Virus record (IMG/VR): IMGVR_UViG_3300044730_002015
Coordinates: 62,001-126,000 of that record
Reading direction: 5' to 3' (one strand)
Length of the DNA: 64,000 bases
Origin: a virus
Of the stretch, positions 42,513-50,651 are shown piece after piece (position 1 is the stretch's first letter; each line of letters begins with the position of its first letter). The notes under the pieces were generated by a model that was given only the letters and a program-made list of their open reading frames with translations, searched no databases and was not told the origin of the DNA. Position numbers and translations under genes: made by a program.

Positions 42513-44906
42513 CTATTCCAGATCAATGTCGCCTTGACCCGTGGTATAATTTATAAAATCCAAGTTTCCTGCAGCAATTGGCACAGCATCTAGGTAGGCC
42601 ACATAGTTGCCACCACCTTGTAAACTGGTGTAATTTTCGTAATTGGGCAATGTGCTGTTGTTTTGCGTGGCAGATCCAACCATGGTCAGTTTATTTTGCT
42701 GTGCCGATGCCAGTAATCTAGAACGAGCAGTGCTTTGTGTCAATCCCGGATCAACCTGGGCCAAAAGACAGCAGATACCTGCTATCTGTGGACTGGCCAT
42801 GGAAGTACCGCTGAGTTTGTTTAAAAAGTAAGCATAACTGGTGGCCACAGATCTTGGATCTAACACACTGCCTTGATAATTTCTATAAGCTCCCATGATA
42901 GCACCGCCAGCGGCATAGATATCAACCCTGGGGCCTGTATGACTAAATCCTGCTTTGGTTTCTTGTATGGCAAAAAAATCGTTGGCAGCACGAAAAGCAA
43001 CATCAATGGCTCCCACACTGATCACACTGTTACCGGAGGTGGTATTGCCCGTGGCTGATGGTGTGGCACCACGCATATAAGCATTGGTAAATCCATCAGC
43101 GGTATCCACGGTGTTGTTAAAATCTGTACCACCGGTCACATCTGTTTTATAGCTGTAATTGCCTGCCGATGACACAATCACAGCGCCGGCGTTGGTGGCA
43201 TCCATGACATCACTGTCAACAGCGGAGTTTCGCGAAGGATAAGTGGTGTTGACCAATCCATATTGGGGGACTCTTACCGCACCAGTTCCTGTATTGACTG
43301 CTGCACTGTTTATGCCACGGTAATTTAATCTTGTGACTCGTGTGCTGGAGGATTGAGCATGATAGTAATTGAAACTAAGGTTACATACCGTGGCACGACC
43401 ATTGGCTTTGGTAGTATGGAACAAGCGTATCAACTGTGCAAATTTTTCAAAAGGTATAGCACCCAGTGTTGAGCCCGTGGTGATATCTATACCAGACCAA
43501 AGTCTAATGGAATATATGTCAGCAGACTTGGCCCAGCCCTGGCTTTTGCCAGCAGCTATACTGGCACAATGACTGCCGTGTCCGCCGCTGCCCGATGCCG
43601 GATCAGGATTCATGGCATCGCCGAGATATCCCCCAATGCTGACGCTAGTGGGAACACCGGATACGCCCAAGGATGCCCAATCCATGGCCTGTACACGAGT
43701 GGCCGCTCCTGTGGCCATATAACTGCCCTGCGCGGCATAAAATGTATTGGCCACGCCGGTATTGGCAGTGGACCAGTTGACAGCGTCTGAACTGACTACC
43801 GCTGCGCCATTTTGCCCCAGGGCCAGACATTGACTGCCTACCGTGGTCACACAAAATAGATCAGCCACTGTGGCGCTGGTTCTCACAGTCCAGGTACTGC
43901 CATTGTTGGTGCTGGTCAAGATACAACCACCGCGACCTACTGCTATCAGGGTCGAACCAATGACGGTTATGTCATGCAAGCCACAGGTCACACCAGAAGT
44001 TTGTCTGGTCCAGGAAGTACCATCATTGGTGCTGACTATGATAGTACCATTATCGCCAACAGCAAAAAATCTACTGTTAATATAACGCACACGATTTAGA
44101 TTATAATTCAAAGGAATATCAAATGCAGTGGTGATCTGCTGCCAGGTGGAACCATTGAATCTCAGGATCAGTGCTGTGGGCGCAATGATATTATTATAAT
44201 TAAATCTGCGAAAACTATATCCTGGTGTGCCCACTGCTACCAAAGCGGTGCTGCTGGCCGCTGCACCGCGCAATTGTTTAACAGCATAATTGTTATCTGT
44301 ACCATAAGGCGTGACATCACTCCAGACCTGGCCAGTGGTGCTGGTTAAAACTTTTACGCCGGGACCGCGGGGCACAGGTGCTTGCGAAGTGTCACTGCTG
44401 TAAAATCCACCCACTGCATACAGGCGATTTTGAAACACAGTGACGTCAGACAGCATATAATCTTTGGCATTTTGTATCATGAGATTATTAAATCTTATTT
44501 CTCCATGATCACCCACTGTCACTGTGTTATTATTGTATCTAATGATGCCGCGGAAACTGTTGAGAGTAGACACAGCGGATTCAGCAAAGGCAGCGCCATC
44601 GTAAGTGACCAGGCTGCTGTCGCTGTTTTTTATAAATTCTGGATGATAAGCGTCTACACCAGTGTCGGCGATTAAAAAATCCACGCCTGTGCCATCCAAT
44701 TGATAGCTGTATTCACCGGGTATGACAAATCCCGAGTTGGGCTGTTGTGGCCAAGGCCAGGGATTATCTTTAAGTATGTGGCGAAGCAGTCCCCAATTGA
44801 TGTCAGTGGCAGTGACATTCTGATTTTGCCGATCAAAATTATCAGTTTGTTCAACAGATTGAGGATCAGGACGACTGAATAATCCTGGTTGTGAATTAGT
44901 GGTCAT
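42513..44906 (-). CDS. Subtilisin-like (S8) serine protease with propeller-like insert (797 aa)
   Basis: All subtilase motifs are present: Asp81 in LIADTGVDAYHPEF, His443 in GGHGSHCASIAAG, the oxyanion Asn583 in SSAGNYSYK and Ser702 in SGTSMASPQIAG. The Asp-His distance is about 360 residues instead of about 30-40. The extra segment (about 110-400) holds at least four BNR/propeller-like repeats (FAVGDNGTIIVSTNDGTSWT, IAVGRGGCILTSTNNGSTWT, LALGQNGAAVVSSDAVNW). No signal peptide is seen, fitting a virion-associated or cytoplasmic enzyme. ATG 44906 is chosen because it overlaps the upstream stop as ATGA; a start at 44945 would overlap 43 bases. The upstream gene looks like its I9 propeptide. Possible roles: maturing fibres or digesting host surface protein; both inferred. 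Confidence 0.92.
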   Translation of the reverse strand: MTTNSQPGLFSRPDPQSVEQTDNFDRQNQNVTATDINWGLLRHILKDNPWPWPQQPNSGFVIPGEYSYQLDGTGVDFLIADTGVDAYHPEFIKNSDSSLVTYDGAAFAESAVSTLNSFRGIIRYNNNTVTVGDHGEIRFNNLMIQNAKDYMLSDVTVFQNRLYAVGGFYSSDTSQAPVPRGPGVKVLTSTTGQVWSDVTPYGTDNNYAVKQLRGAAASSTALVAVGTPGYSFRRFNYNNIIAPTALILRFNGSTWQQITTAFDIPLNYNLNRVRYINSRFFAVGDNGTIIVSTNDGTSWTRQTSGVTCGLHDITVIGSTLIAVGRGGCILTSTNNGSTWTVRTSATVADLFCVTTVGSQCLALGQNGAAVVSSDAVNWSTANTGVANTFYAAQGSYMATGAATRVQAMDWASLGVSGVPTSVSIGGYLGDAMNPDPASGSGGHGSHCASIAAGKSQGWAKSADIYSIRLWSGIDITTGSTLGAIPFEKFAQLIRLFHTTKANGRATVCNLSFNYYHAQSSSTRVTRLNYRGINSAAVNTGTGAVRVPQYGLVNTTYPSRNSAVDSDVMDATNAGAVIVSSAGNYSYKTDVTGGTDFNNTVDTADGFTNAYMRGATPSATGNTTSGNSVISVGAIDVAFRAANDFFAIQETKAGFSHTGPRVDIYAAGGAIMGAYRNYQGSVLDPRSVATSYAYFLNKLSGTSMASPQIAGICCLLAQVDPGLTQSTARSRLLASAQQNKLTMVGSATQNNSTLPNYENYTSLQGGGNYVAYLDAVPIAAGNLDFINYTTGQGDIDLE

Positions 44907-45121
44907 TGGTGAAAAGGCGGTATTTCTATAATCAGTCCCGGCCAATCACTGGGGTGTGGCTGTACATCTGCTACTCTGGGATCTTTCAGCAGCTGATCTA
45001 CATCGGCCGTGGACACCAATATATTGGTAAGACTGCCAGGCTCTGTGTCAATGATACTGGGCAGTGTCATTAATAATTCTTGCTTGTCCTCTGGACTGCG
45101 GGCCGTGACATAATAACGCAT
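44903..45121 (-). CDS. Free-standing I9-type protease propeptide/inhibitor (72 aa)
   Basis: The sequence RYYVTARSPEDKQELL ... ILVSTADVDQLLKDPRVADV follows the I9 propeptide pattern of subtilases: a first strand, a helix, a second strand, then x-x-V-x-x-L-x-x-D-P-x-V-x-x-V. Size equals one I9 domain. In normal subtilases this domain is fused N-terminally as an intramolecular chaperone and inhibitor; stand-alone versions exist (fungal POIA1, yeast Pbi2). Here it is a separate gene overlapping the subtilase by four bases, and the subtilase itself lacks an I9 domain. The C-terminal tail (IIEIPPFHQ) could occupy the active site. Its start overlaps the upstream fibre stop (TAATG). Homology is judged by eye. 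Confidence 0.7.
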   Translation of the reverse strand: MRYYVTARSPEDKQELLMTLPSIIDTEPGSLTNILVSTADVDQLLKDPRVADVQPHPSDWPGLIIEIPPFHQ

Positions 45122-47709
45122 TATACCGCCGTGCCATCAAAATATCTCCAGCTGCTGCCATTGTAATACGCTGGACGATTGGTAGAGCTGATGTAAATTA
45201 TCGCGCCGGCAGCAGCAGTTGGCAGTGCGCCAGTGGTATAAGATGCTAATTTTACCGGAGCGTTGGCTGTGATTTGATTTAAAGATCTGAGATTTAAATT
45301 GCCTACAGCAGTGATATTTAAATTGCCGCCGCCGGGTGCCGCACCTGTGCTGATGAAATTGTTGGCGGTAACTGTGCCCGTGAACGATGCTGCCACGCCT
45401 GTGATATTGGCATTGGCAGTGATGGTGCTGGCATACACAGCGCCGTAGTGTGCGCCTACCAAGGTGCCATTGATGCCACCTGACGCTGTGACAGTGGTGG
45501 CAGAAATCGTGGGCACAGACAGTGTGTTGCTGCTGCGATTGTAAGTGAAGTTGTTAGACGAACCCAATATTCCTGAATTGTTGTACTGGATCTGTGTATT
45601 GGATCCAGATGCTCCGCTGCCACCGCCTCCGCTGATGTTGGCCAATATGCTCTGACCATTGGCATATACAAACACGTCAGATACAAATCTGGCTGCTGTG
45701 ACATTGCCTGTGGCAGTGAGTTGCCCGCTGGTGTAGGTCAGGCCAGTGGCCGCGGCAAGATTGCTGCCGTCGGTGATCTGCAGTGTGTTGGCTGTGCCCT
45801 GCGCGGTACTGTAACGCAGTCCTGATCCTGTTCTCACAGCGCCTGTGATGGTGACATTGCCGGCAGTGATGTTGCCTGTGTAGGTGGGCAGATAAGCAGC
45901 CACGTTGGCGTTGCTGTAGTTGATGTTGGTTAGATTTGAACCATCGCCAATGAAATAAGCAGCCGAAACTGTGCCAGTGACATTGGCCTGTGCAGCGCCC
46001 ACGTTGCCGGCTGTTCTCAGTCCACCAGTGGCCGAAATCAAGTTGCTGGTAGACACAGGTACTACCAAACTGTTTAGTATGGTTGGCACATAGCCCTGTA
46101 CATCAATATTGCTGTAAGTGGCATTGACGGTAACTGTGCCCAGGCCCGTGGGCGGCGATATGGTCACTCCGGTTCCGGCCAAGATCTGATTGACATTGCC
46201 ACCTTGTATGGTGATGTTGCTGCCACCGCCGGTAAAGGGTGTGCCGTTGGCATAGTAATAATTGTCAGTGTGTATGCTGGTGGTGCGCACAGTACCGGTC
46301 ACAGTCAAAGTGTCAGTGACGTTGCTGCGATAGCTGAATACTGTGCCGCTGGCGATCACATTGCCAGCAGCGATATTGCCTGTGTAAGTGGGCAAATAAG
46401 CAGCCACATTGGCATTGGCATACTGCGTGGGCAGGCCTGTGAGTTGGCTGCCATTGCCCAGCACATATCCAGCTGACACATTGCCCGACACTGTGACATT
46501 GCCGGCTGCAACATTACCGGTGTAGACCAGCAAATAAGCAGCCACATTGGCATTGCCGTAGTTGTTGTTTAGGCCAGTTAAAAATGCTCCGTTGCCCAGC
46601 AAATAACTGCCGGCGATATTGGCCGTGGTGGTGACATTGCTGGTCAAGCCAGTGAGATAATTGGCTACGTTGGCATTGCTGTAGTTGATGGTCACACCAG
46701 TGAGCAATGCTCCGTTGCCCAGGAAATACAGCGCCTGCACATTGCTGGTATTGTTGGGCAATACCACGCCAAATCTTGCATCTACGTTGGCATCACCGTA
46801 GTTGCTGGTCAGCGTGACCATGCCTTGCCCGGTGCTGGGCGTGACCACGATCTGGCTGTTGCCCGAAGTGATTTGTGTAACACCTATGTTGGCAGTGACA
46901 TTGCCATTGCCGCCAAAATTGATCAGATTACCATTTTGATCATAATATGCCGCGGCTCTGATGCCTTGTGTGACGATACTGGTGGCAGTCAATGCTGTGT
47001 TGGCCAGGATATAGTTAAATTGCGCACTGGCTCCTGTTATAAGATTCACGCCTTTGATGGTATTGACTGTGAGATTATTGACGTTTTGTATGCTGGTGGG
47101 ATTCAATGTGCCAGAATATGTAGGCAGATAATTGGCCACATTTTGATTATTGTAACTGCTGACAATGCTGGTGCCATTGGGATATAGATAATTGGCAGCG
47201 GTAACAGTGGTGGCAGTCACTGCCGGCACAGTCATAAGACCAGTGCCGGGATTGTAGGTCAGGCTGGCATTGGCTGACAGCGCGGTATTGATATTGTATT
47301 GTATCTGATAGTTGCCGCCCGCGGCCTGCACCGCGGCACTGGCATAGGTCCAGTACAGTTGTCCGTTGCCACGTGTGGCTAAAAACTGGCCATTTAATCC
47401 GCCTTGTATGCTCACATAGGCATTGCTGGGCAATATCACGCGGCCCGTGCCCCTGGGAGCTATCTGTATGTTGCCATTGGTTCTGCTGGTGCTGCTGATA
47501 AGACTGGTGTTGTTGCTGGCACTCCAGGTCATGGCCAGATTTGAATCTGTGTTGGCTGTTCTACTGGTTATGACCAGCGCTGTGCCGTTGATGGGGCCTA
47601 CATTGGCCAGTTTACGGAAATTGTCGTTGACTTTTTGCAGTGCGGTGCGTAATGGATCACCGTCGCTGGCATTGGCTCGTGTTCCTACATTGATCAGTTG
47701 GAATGGCAT
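45121..47709 (-). CDS. Modular tail-fibre protein (862 aa)
   Basis: N-terminus INVGTRANASDGDPLRTALQ / KVNDNFRKL is the common attachment motif of T4-like aquatic-phage fibres. It is followed by shaft modules (LGNGAFLTGL, NVAAYLPTYTGNI) and a Ser/Gly linker. The C-terminus (LPTAAAGAIIYISSTNRPAY, then YNGSSWRYFDGTAV) is a widespread short fibre tip different from the tip domain of the three glycine-rich cassettes. First gene of the adhesin block; a GCTAAATA motif and an 8-bp hairpin that contains the AAGGA ribosome site lie between promoter and ATG. Stop and next start overlap as TAATG. Confidence 0.92.
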   Translation of the reverse strand: MPFQLINVGTRANASDGDPLRTALQKVNDNFRKLANVGPINGTALVITSRTANTDSNLAMTWSASNNTSLISSTSRTNGNIQIAPRGTGRVILPSNAYVSIQGGLNGQFLATRGNGQLYWTYASAAVQAAGGNYQIQYNINTALSANASLTYNPGTGLMTVPAVTATTVTAANYLYPNGTSIVSSYNNQNVANYLPTYSGTLNPTSIQNVNNLTVNTIKGVNLITGASAQFNYILANTALTATSIVTQGIRAAAYYDQNGNLINFGGNGNVTANIGVTQITSGNSQIVVTPSTGQGMVTLTSNYGDANVDARFGVVLPNNTSNVQALYFLGNGALLTGVTINYSNANVANYLTGLTSNVTTTANIAGSYLLGNGAFLTGLNNNYGNANVAAYLLVYTGNVAAGNVTVSGNVSAGYVLGNGSQLTGLPTQYANANVAAYLPTYTGNIAAGNVIASGTVFSYRSNVTDTLTVTGTVRTTSIHTDNYYYANGTPFTGGGSNITIQGGNVNQILAGTGVTISPPTGLGTVTVNATYSNIDVQGYVPTILNSLVVPVSTSNLISATGGLRTAGNVGAAQANVTGTVSAAYFIGDGSNLTNINYSNANVAAYLPTYTGNITAGNVTITGAVRTGSGLRYSTAQGTANTLQITDGSNLAAATGLTYTSGQLTATGNVTAARFVSDVFVYANGQSILANISGGGGSGASGSNTQIQYNNSGILGSSNNFTYNRSSNTLSVPTISATTVTASGGINGTLVGAHYGAVYASTITANANITGVAASFTGTVTANNFISTGAAPGGGNLNITAVGNLNLRSLNQITANAPVKLASYTTGALPTAAAGAIIYISSTNRPAYYNGSSWRYFDGTAV

Positions 47710-47710
47710 A

Positions 47711-47730
47711 CTCTAAAGAATCCTTTAGAG
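47711..47730 (-). promoter_or_regulatory. Hairpin enclosing the ribosome site of the first fibre gene
   Basis: Minus strand: CTCTAAAG, loop GATT, CTTTAGAG, ending two bases before the ATG at 47709. The AAGGA Shine-Dalgarno lies at the stem-loop boundary, so folding should limit translation. A GCTAAATA promoter abuts its 5' side. Alternatively it may terminate the erpA transcript, but no U-tract follows. Confidence 0.6.
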
Positions 47731-47738
47731 TATTTAGC
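47731..47738 (-). promoter_or_regulatory. Late-type promoter GCTAAATA
   Basis: Minus-strand GCTAAATA between the erpA-like gene and the first fibre gene, directly followed by the hairpin. Marks the start of the 47-kb adhesin block. Confidence 0.65.
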
Positions 47739-47749
47739 GGTTTTGGATT

Positions 47750-48061
47750 TTACACGCTAAAGGAACTGCCGCAGCCACAGGTGGTAGTGGCGTTGGGATT
47801 GATGATTTTGAATTCTGCACCCAACACAGATTCTGCATAGTCAATGGTGGCGCCCTGTAGATATTGCATACTCATTGAGTCTACCAACACACCATCTATG
47901 TTGTAGTCGTCCTCGGCTGTGTCTGCGTCAAAGGTAAATCCATACTGGAAGCCAGAGCAGCCGCCACCTTGCACAAAAGCACGTACCCGCAGTTTGTCAT
48001 CATTTTCTTCAGCCAGCAATTGTGTGATTTTGTTTCGGGCAGATTCCGTGATATTAATCAT
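47750..48061 (-). CDS. erpA: ErpA/IscA-type iron-sulfur carrier (103 aa)
   Basis: A-type Fe-S carrier that accepts an assembled cluster and passes it to target enzymes. The family fingerprint is complete: [14 protein letters not shown] (Cys35), then [16 protein letters not shown] (Cys95, Cys97), the three cluster ligands. The pattern [14 protein letters not shown] / CGCGSSFSV is closest to proteobacterial ErpA. Length is normal for the family. ATG 48061 (MINITESA) is preferred, overlapping the dismutase stop by 8 bases; a longer start at 48088 has no better ribosome site. Position after the superoxide dismutase suggests a joint role in protecting or supplying iron enzymes during infection, possibly also the phage's radical SAM protein. 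That link is inferred. Confidence 0.93.
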   Translation of the reverse strand: MINITESARNKITQLLAEENDDKLRVRAFVQGGGCSGFQYGFTFDADTAEDDYNIDGVLVDSMSMQYLQGATIDYAESVLGAEFKIINPNATTTCGCGSSFSV

Positions 48062-48617
48062 TTTGGTAGGCCTGTCCCCAGCGGGCATTGATCACATTCC
48101 AGTCAAATATTTTCCATATATTTGCGAGATATTGTTTTTTATCGCTTTGATAATCCAAGGCCCAGGCGTGTTCCCACCAGTCCACCAAGATTAAAATATC
48201 ATCGCGCACCTGGTGATTGGGTATGATTTTTATATCCCCAGATCTGGCCAGATAAACCCAGCCCGATCCCTGCACAGTCATGGCCTGTTTTTGGAATTGT
48301 TGTTTGAACTCCTCCCAGGATCCAAATTTAGCGTTGATCATGCTGCCAATGGGACCGTTGGGGCGATTGTTGTTGCGCGATTTTCTAAACTGTGGGAAAA
48401 ATAAATTGTGTAAAAAAGCACCAGCGTAGTTGAATTCCCTATCGCCTTCATCTTTATTGAATCGATCAGCATAGCCGTGGGCCAATTTGCCATAGTGATA
48501 TTCCATGGTCCGGGCACTCATAACGGGATTCAAATCCGAATCTGTGTAGGACAGTTCTACAATACCTATGTCCTGTGGTCGGCTTTTTTCTTCTAGTAAG
48601 GTGATTATTTCACGCAT
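48054..48617 (-). CDS. Fe/Mn superoxide dismutase-like protein (187 aa)
   Basis: Full-length member of the Fe/Mn superoxide dismutase family. The four metal ligands can be placed: His41 ([13 protein letters not shown]), His70 ([10 protein letters not shown]), Asp146 and His150 ([12 protein letters not shown]). The conserved GSGWVYL stretch and a C-terminal NVINARW are present. Gln136 in NHQVRD sits where Mn-type enzymes carry the active-site Gln, but the metal cannot be decided. ATG 48617 is the only start because an in-frame stop lies just upstream. AATAAATA sits five bases before the ATG, so a transcript from it would be almost leaderless. It would detoxify superoxide in the infected cell. 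Confidence 0.9.
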   Translation of the reverse strand: MREIITLLEEKSRPQDIGIVELSYTDSDLNPVMSARTMEYHYGKLAHGYADRFNKDEGDREFNYAGAFLHNLFFPQFRKSRNNNRPNGPIGSMINAKFGSWEEFKQQFQKQAMTVQGSGWVYLARSGDIKIIPNHQVRDDILILVDWWEHAWALDYQSDKKQYLANIWKIFDWNVINARWGQAYQND

Positions 48618-48622
48618 GACTC

Positions 48623-48630
48623 TATTTATT
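48623..48630 (-). promoter_or_regulatory. Late-type motif AATAAATA ahead of dismutase
   Basis: Minus-strand AATAAATA overlapping the infA stop, ending five bases before the dismutase ATG. If used like a T4 late promoter, transcription would start at or near the ATG. Confidence 0.35.
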
Positions 48631-48845
48631 TAAAGTCTGCGTGTGACTCTGCCCTTGGTTAAATCGTAGGGTGAAAATTCCACTTCCACGCGATCGCCTG
48701 CCAGCACCTTGATGTTGTACTGGCGCATTTTTCCTGAAATATGTGCTGTGATTTCCGCGCCCTGGTCCAGGCGCACACGGAACATGGCATTGCGTAATAC
48801 TTCGGTGACTTGCCCTTCTAGTGTAAGCGAGTCTTCTTTACTCAT
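48630..48845 (-). CDS. infA: Translation initiation factor IF-1 (71 aa)
   Basis: Nearly the same length as bacterial IF-1 (72 residues). The S1/OB-fold signature is intact: [20 protein letters not shown], then [10 protein letters not shown], then [22 protein letters not shown]-1 binds the ribosomal A site and helps IF-2 and IF-3 select the initiator tRNA and start codon. Phage-encoded IF-1 is known from some very large phages and may favour phage mRNAs, many of which here lack strong ribosome sites. It starts five bases after a 37-residue membrane-peptide gene and is followed at 12 bases by the dismutase. Confidence 0.96.
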   Translation of the reverse strand: MSKEDSLTLEGQVTEVLRNAMFRVRLDQGAEITAHISGKMRQYNIKVLAGDRVEVEFSPYDLTKGRVTRRL

Positions 48846-48850
48846 AAAAA

Positions 48851-48964
48851 TTAATGATTTTCATTGGTTTTATCTAAGATCTCCATGATACTTCTCACCA
48901 CTACGTATATGGCTGGCATTCCCACTGCTGTGGCTACTGCTACTAACAAGAACACGTCATTCAT
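48851..48964 (-). CDS. Small single-helix membrane protein (37 aa)
   Basis: Below usual length cut-offs. It has a strong Shine-Dalgarno AGGAGAG five bases before the ATG. The product starts [20 protein letters not shown], continues with VVV as a transmembrane helix, then a charged tail ([14 protein letters not shown]). A GTAAATA motif lies 25 bases upstream. It leads the infA-dismutase-erpA group. Function unknown; small phage membrane peptides often modulate host proteases, secretion or lysis. Confidence 0.75.
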   Translation of the reverse strand: MNDVFLLVAVATAVGMPAIYVVVRSIMEILDKTNENH

Positions 48965-48989
48965 GATTGCTCTCCTAGTGTGTGTTACT

Positions 48990-48996
48990 TATTTAC
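48990..48996 (-). promoter_or_regulatory. Possible late-type promoter GTAAATA
   Basis: Minus-strand GTAAATA, one base off CTAAATA, in the gap between the phosphoesterase stop and the 37-residue gene. Position and spacing fit a promoter for the infA group. Confidence 0.4.
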
Positions 48997-49003
48997 GGTT
49001 TTG

Positions 49004-49822
49004 CTAGACTTCAATTAACTTTGGTTGCCACTGATCAGCACGGGCTTCGTAGCCCACATAGCCACGTGGGTTACACACGATCCTGGTACGCCCAATTTCA
49101 TAGTCAAAATCCTCGTGGGTGTGCCCGTGGGTCCACAGGCAGATTTCTGGACGGTCTAAAATGAATCCGTCCAGGTGAGAACTGTAACAGCCGTTCATGA
49201 GCACTTCGTTTTGATAACGAGCGTGTGTGCTTTGTCTGCTGGGCGAGTGGTGCCCTACCACGATCACACGATCTGAATGCTCTCCCCGGGCTCTGCGATC
49301 GTCAATGGTTTCTTTAATATATTTCAACATGGCTTCATGATCAGCCAGTGCATCCTGGGGCAGGAATCTCCAGGAGCCACCTGCTGCTCCATTGGCAGAA
49401 TGTTTCACACCTTTGAAATCGTGCATCATGCTGCCAGCAGCAGTCAAGGTCAAGGGATCGTTGCCGTTGAAATCAGTCCATAAGGTACCACCAATAAACA
49501 CATAGTCATCGATCTCAACTGACTGCTTGTCCAACACATGGAAGTTGTCATAGTCTGCCACTGCGGCACGGATGATGTCTGTGCTTTTGCAGAAGTCACC
49601 GTGATAGTGTTCGTGATTGCCCAGGATCATGACCACCTGGGGGAACAGGTTGTGGCACCTGTGCAGGAATGCCTGGCTCAACACACCGCGTGGATTCATG
49701 GTTTCTATATCTCTAGCCACCAGGATATCGCCCGACAGGATCAGCACATCTACATCGTGACGATTTTCAAGATCCAGATCACCAAATTCTAGATGGAGAT
49801 CGCTGGTAACATACAATTTCAT
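49004..49822 (-). CDS. Calcineurin-like metallophosphoesterase (272 aa)
   Basis: All five motifs of the calcineurin-like fold are visible in order: SDLHLEF (Asp8, His10), LSGDILVA (Asp32), MILGNHEHY (Asn69, His70), VVGHHSPS and WTHGHTHE. They bind a dinuclear metal centre that hydrolyses phosphomono- or diesters. The substrate cannot be told; related phage and bacterial enzymes act on cyclic nucleotides, dinucleoside tetraphosphates or nucleic-acid ends. Its ATG overlaps the upstream stop (TAATG), and it is the last gene of the run that starts near 51 kb. Clean full-length gene without a signal peptide, so cytoplasmic. Confidence 0.93.
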   Translation of the reverse strand: MKLYVTSDLHLEFGDLDLENRHDVDVLILSGDILVARDIETMNPRGVLSQAFLHRCHNLFPQVVMILGNHEHYHGDFCKSTDIIRAAVADYDNFHVLDKQSVEIDDYVFIGGTLWTDFNGNDPLTLTAAGSMMHDFKGVKHSANGAAGGSWRFLPQDALADHEAMLKYIKETIDDRRARGEHSDRVIVVGHHSPSRQSTHARYQNEVLMNGCYSSHLDGFILDRPEICLWTHGHTHEDFDYEIGRTRIVCNPRGYVGYEARADQWQPKLIEV

Positions 49823-50214
49823 TATCGTCTCATGTGTGCTATGTCAATGGCTTCATCGTCGGTGAATATAGGCACAGCATTGGATTTGTGCAAGGTACCA
49901 ATGCCTTTGATCTTGGTGCCAGTATATACCTTGTCAGCAGGCCTAGCGGCCACTCCCACGGTATCGGCCTTGCTGGGTATGGCCTGCGGTTCACGTCCAG
50001 GTGGATATTGCGGTGACACTGATCGGGCGGGGGTTGCCGGTAATTTGCTGGTAGCGAACTGGGGAGCCAGTTTGGCCCACTCGGCGCGGCGCTGTTGCCA
50101 CTCGGCCTGCAGTTCGCGTTCTTGCTGTGCGGCCGCCGCCGAGGCATACTTGCGTCGTTTGGTACGCCACTTGCCCGTGGTGGTCAACCAGGGTCCTTCC
50201 AAGTGCATGGTCAT
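49822..50214 (-). CDS. Conserved phage protein of unknown function (130 aa)
   Basis: Starts MTMHLEGPWLTTTGK, then a basic Ala/Glu/Arg-rich helix (KRRKYASAAAAQQERELQ), a Pro-rich linker and a conserved C-terminal end (GTLHKSNAVPIFTDDEAIDI / AHMRR). I recognise this N- and C-terminal arrangement from hypothetical proteins of other aquatic phages but know no function. Overlaps both neighbours (TGATG upstream, TAATG downstream). Confidence 0.85.
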   Translation of the reverse strand: MTMHLEGPWLTTTGKWRTKRRKYASAAAAQQERELQAEWQQRRAEWAKLAPQFATSKLPATPARSVSPQYPPGREPQAIPSKADTVGVAARPADKVYTGTKIKGIGTLHKSNAVPIFTDDEAIDIAHMRR

Positions 50215-50330
50215 CAGCGGTCTCCTTTGTGTCGCTTGGTGAAATCACACAGTGGGTGATAGCCCATGTTGTAGCAGGCACAATGCCTGCCTAAAATCCA
50301 GCGGGCCAGGGCTAATCTTAATTTGATCAT
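50214..50330 (-). CDS. Small basic protein (38 aa)
   Basis: MIKLRLALARWILGRHCACY followed by a basic tail ending KRHKGDR. Start chosen at 50330, after the stop of the preceding gene; a longer start would overlap it. Stop overlaps the next start (TGATG). Contains CAC and HPLC clusters with Cys and His but no clear zinc motif. Unknown function. Confidence 0.55.
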   Translation of the reverse strand: MIKLRLALARWILGRHCACYNMGYHPLCDFTKRHKGDR

Positions 50331-50346
50331 TTTTGAAGTCCAGATG

Positions 50347-50562
50347 TTATTTGGCTTTCCAATTTGATTCGCACACAAATTTAGTGGAAGACTTGTATGG
50401 CCAATCACTGCTCAGCATAAACTGCTGACGGATCTGGGCAGTGTTTTCGCAGTCGGCCTGATGGCGCATCTGGTAAGTTGTACCCGGACCATAGAGCACT
50501 TGCCGTTGCGTGGGCGCATCAGGCGCAGTCCACCAAACCATTACCACTATCCATTCTATCAC
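50347..50562 (-). CDS. Small protein with hydrophobic N-terminus (71 aa)
   Basis: GTG start preceded at 11 bases by a near-perfect Shine-Dalgarno AAAGGAGG, itself 18 bases from a sigma70-type -10 box. The N-terminus (MIEWIVVMVWWTAPDAP) is hydrophobic and could be a signal anchor; two Cys (DCENTA, VCESNW) could form a disulfide if the rest is periplasmic. First gene of its operon. No family recognised. Confidence 0.75.
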   Translation of the reverse strand: MIEWIVVMVWWTAPDAPTQRQVLYGPGTTYQMRHQADCENTAQIRQQFMLSSDWPYKSSTKFVCESNWKAK

Positions 50563-50597
50563 GGCAGTTTCCGCCTCCTTTGATTTGCGATTTTATT

Positions 50598-50626
50598 AGT
50601 ATAGCACAACGGGATTTTTTGGTCAA
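50598..50626 (-). promoter_or_regulatory. Sigma70-type promoter (TTGACC-17-TATACT)
   Basis: -35 TTGACC at 50621-50626, 17-base spacer, -10 TATACT at 50598-50603, preceded by TGC (extended -10). It drives the genes from 50562 downward. Nearly the same promoter recurs at 55082 and 55337. Confidence 0.8.
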
Positions 50627-50651
50627 GTCTAAGACCCTGATGGGGGCAGGG

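Noticed and set aside
49793-50242. Plus-strand frame of about 150 codons across the phosphoesterase/130-residue gene junction
   Set aside because: It crosses two convincing minus-strand genes with overlapping start/stop signals and encodes a Cys/Ala-rich product with no recognisable features.
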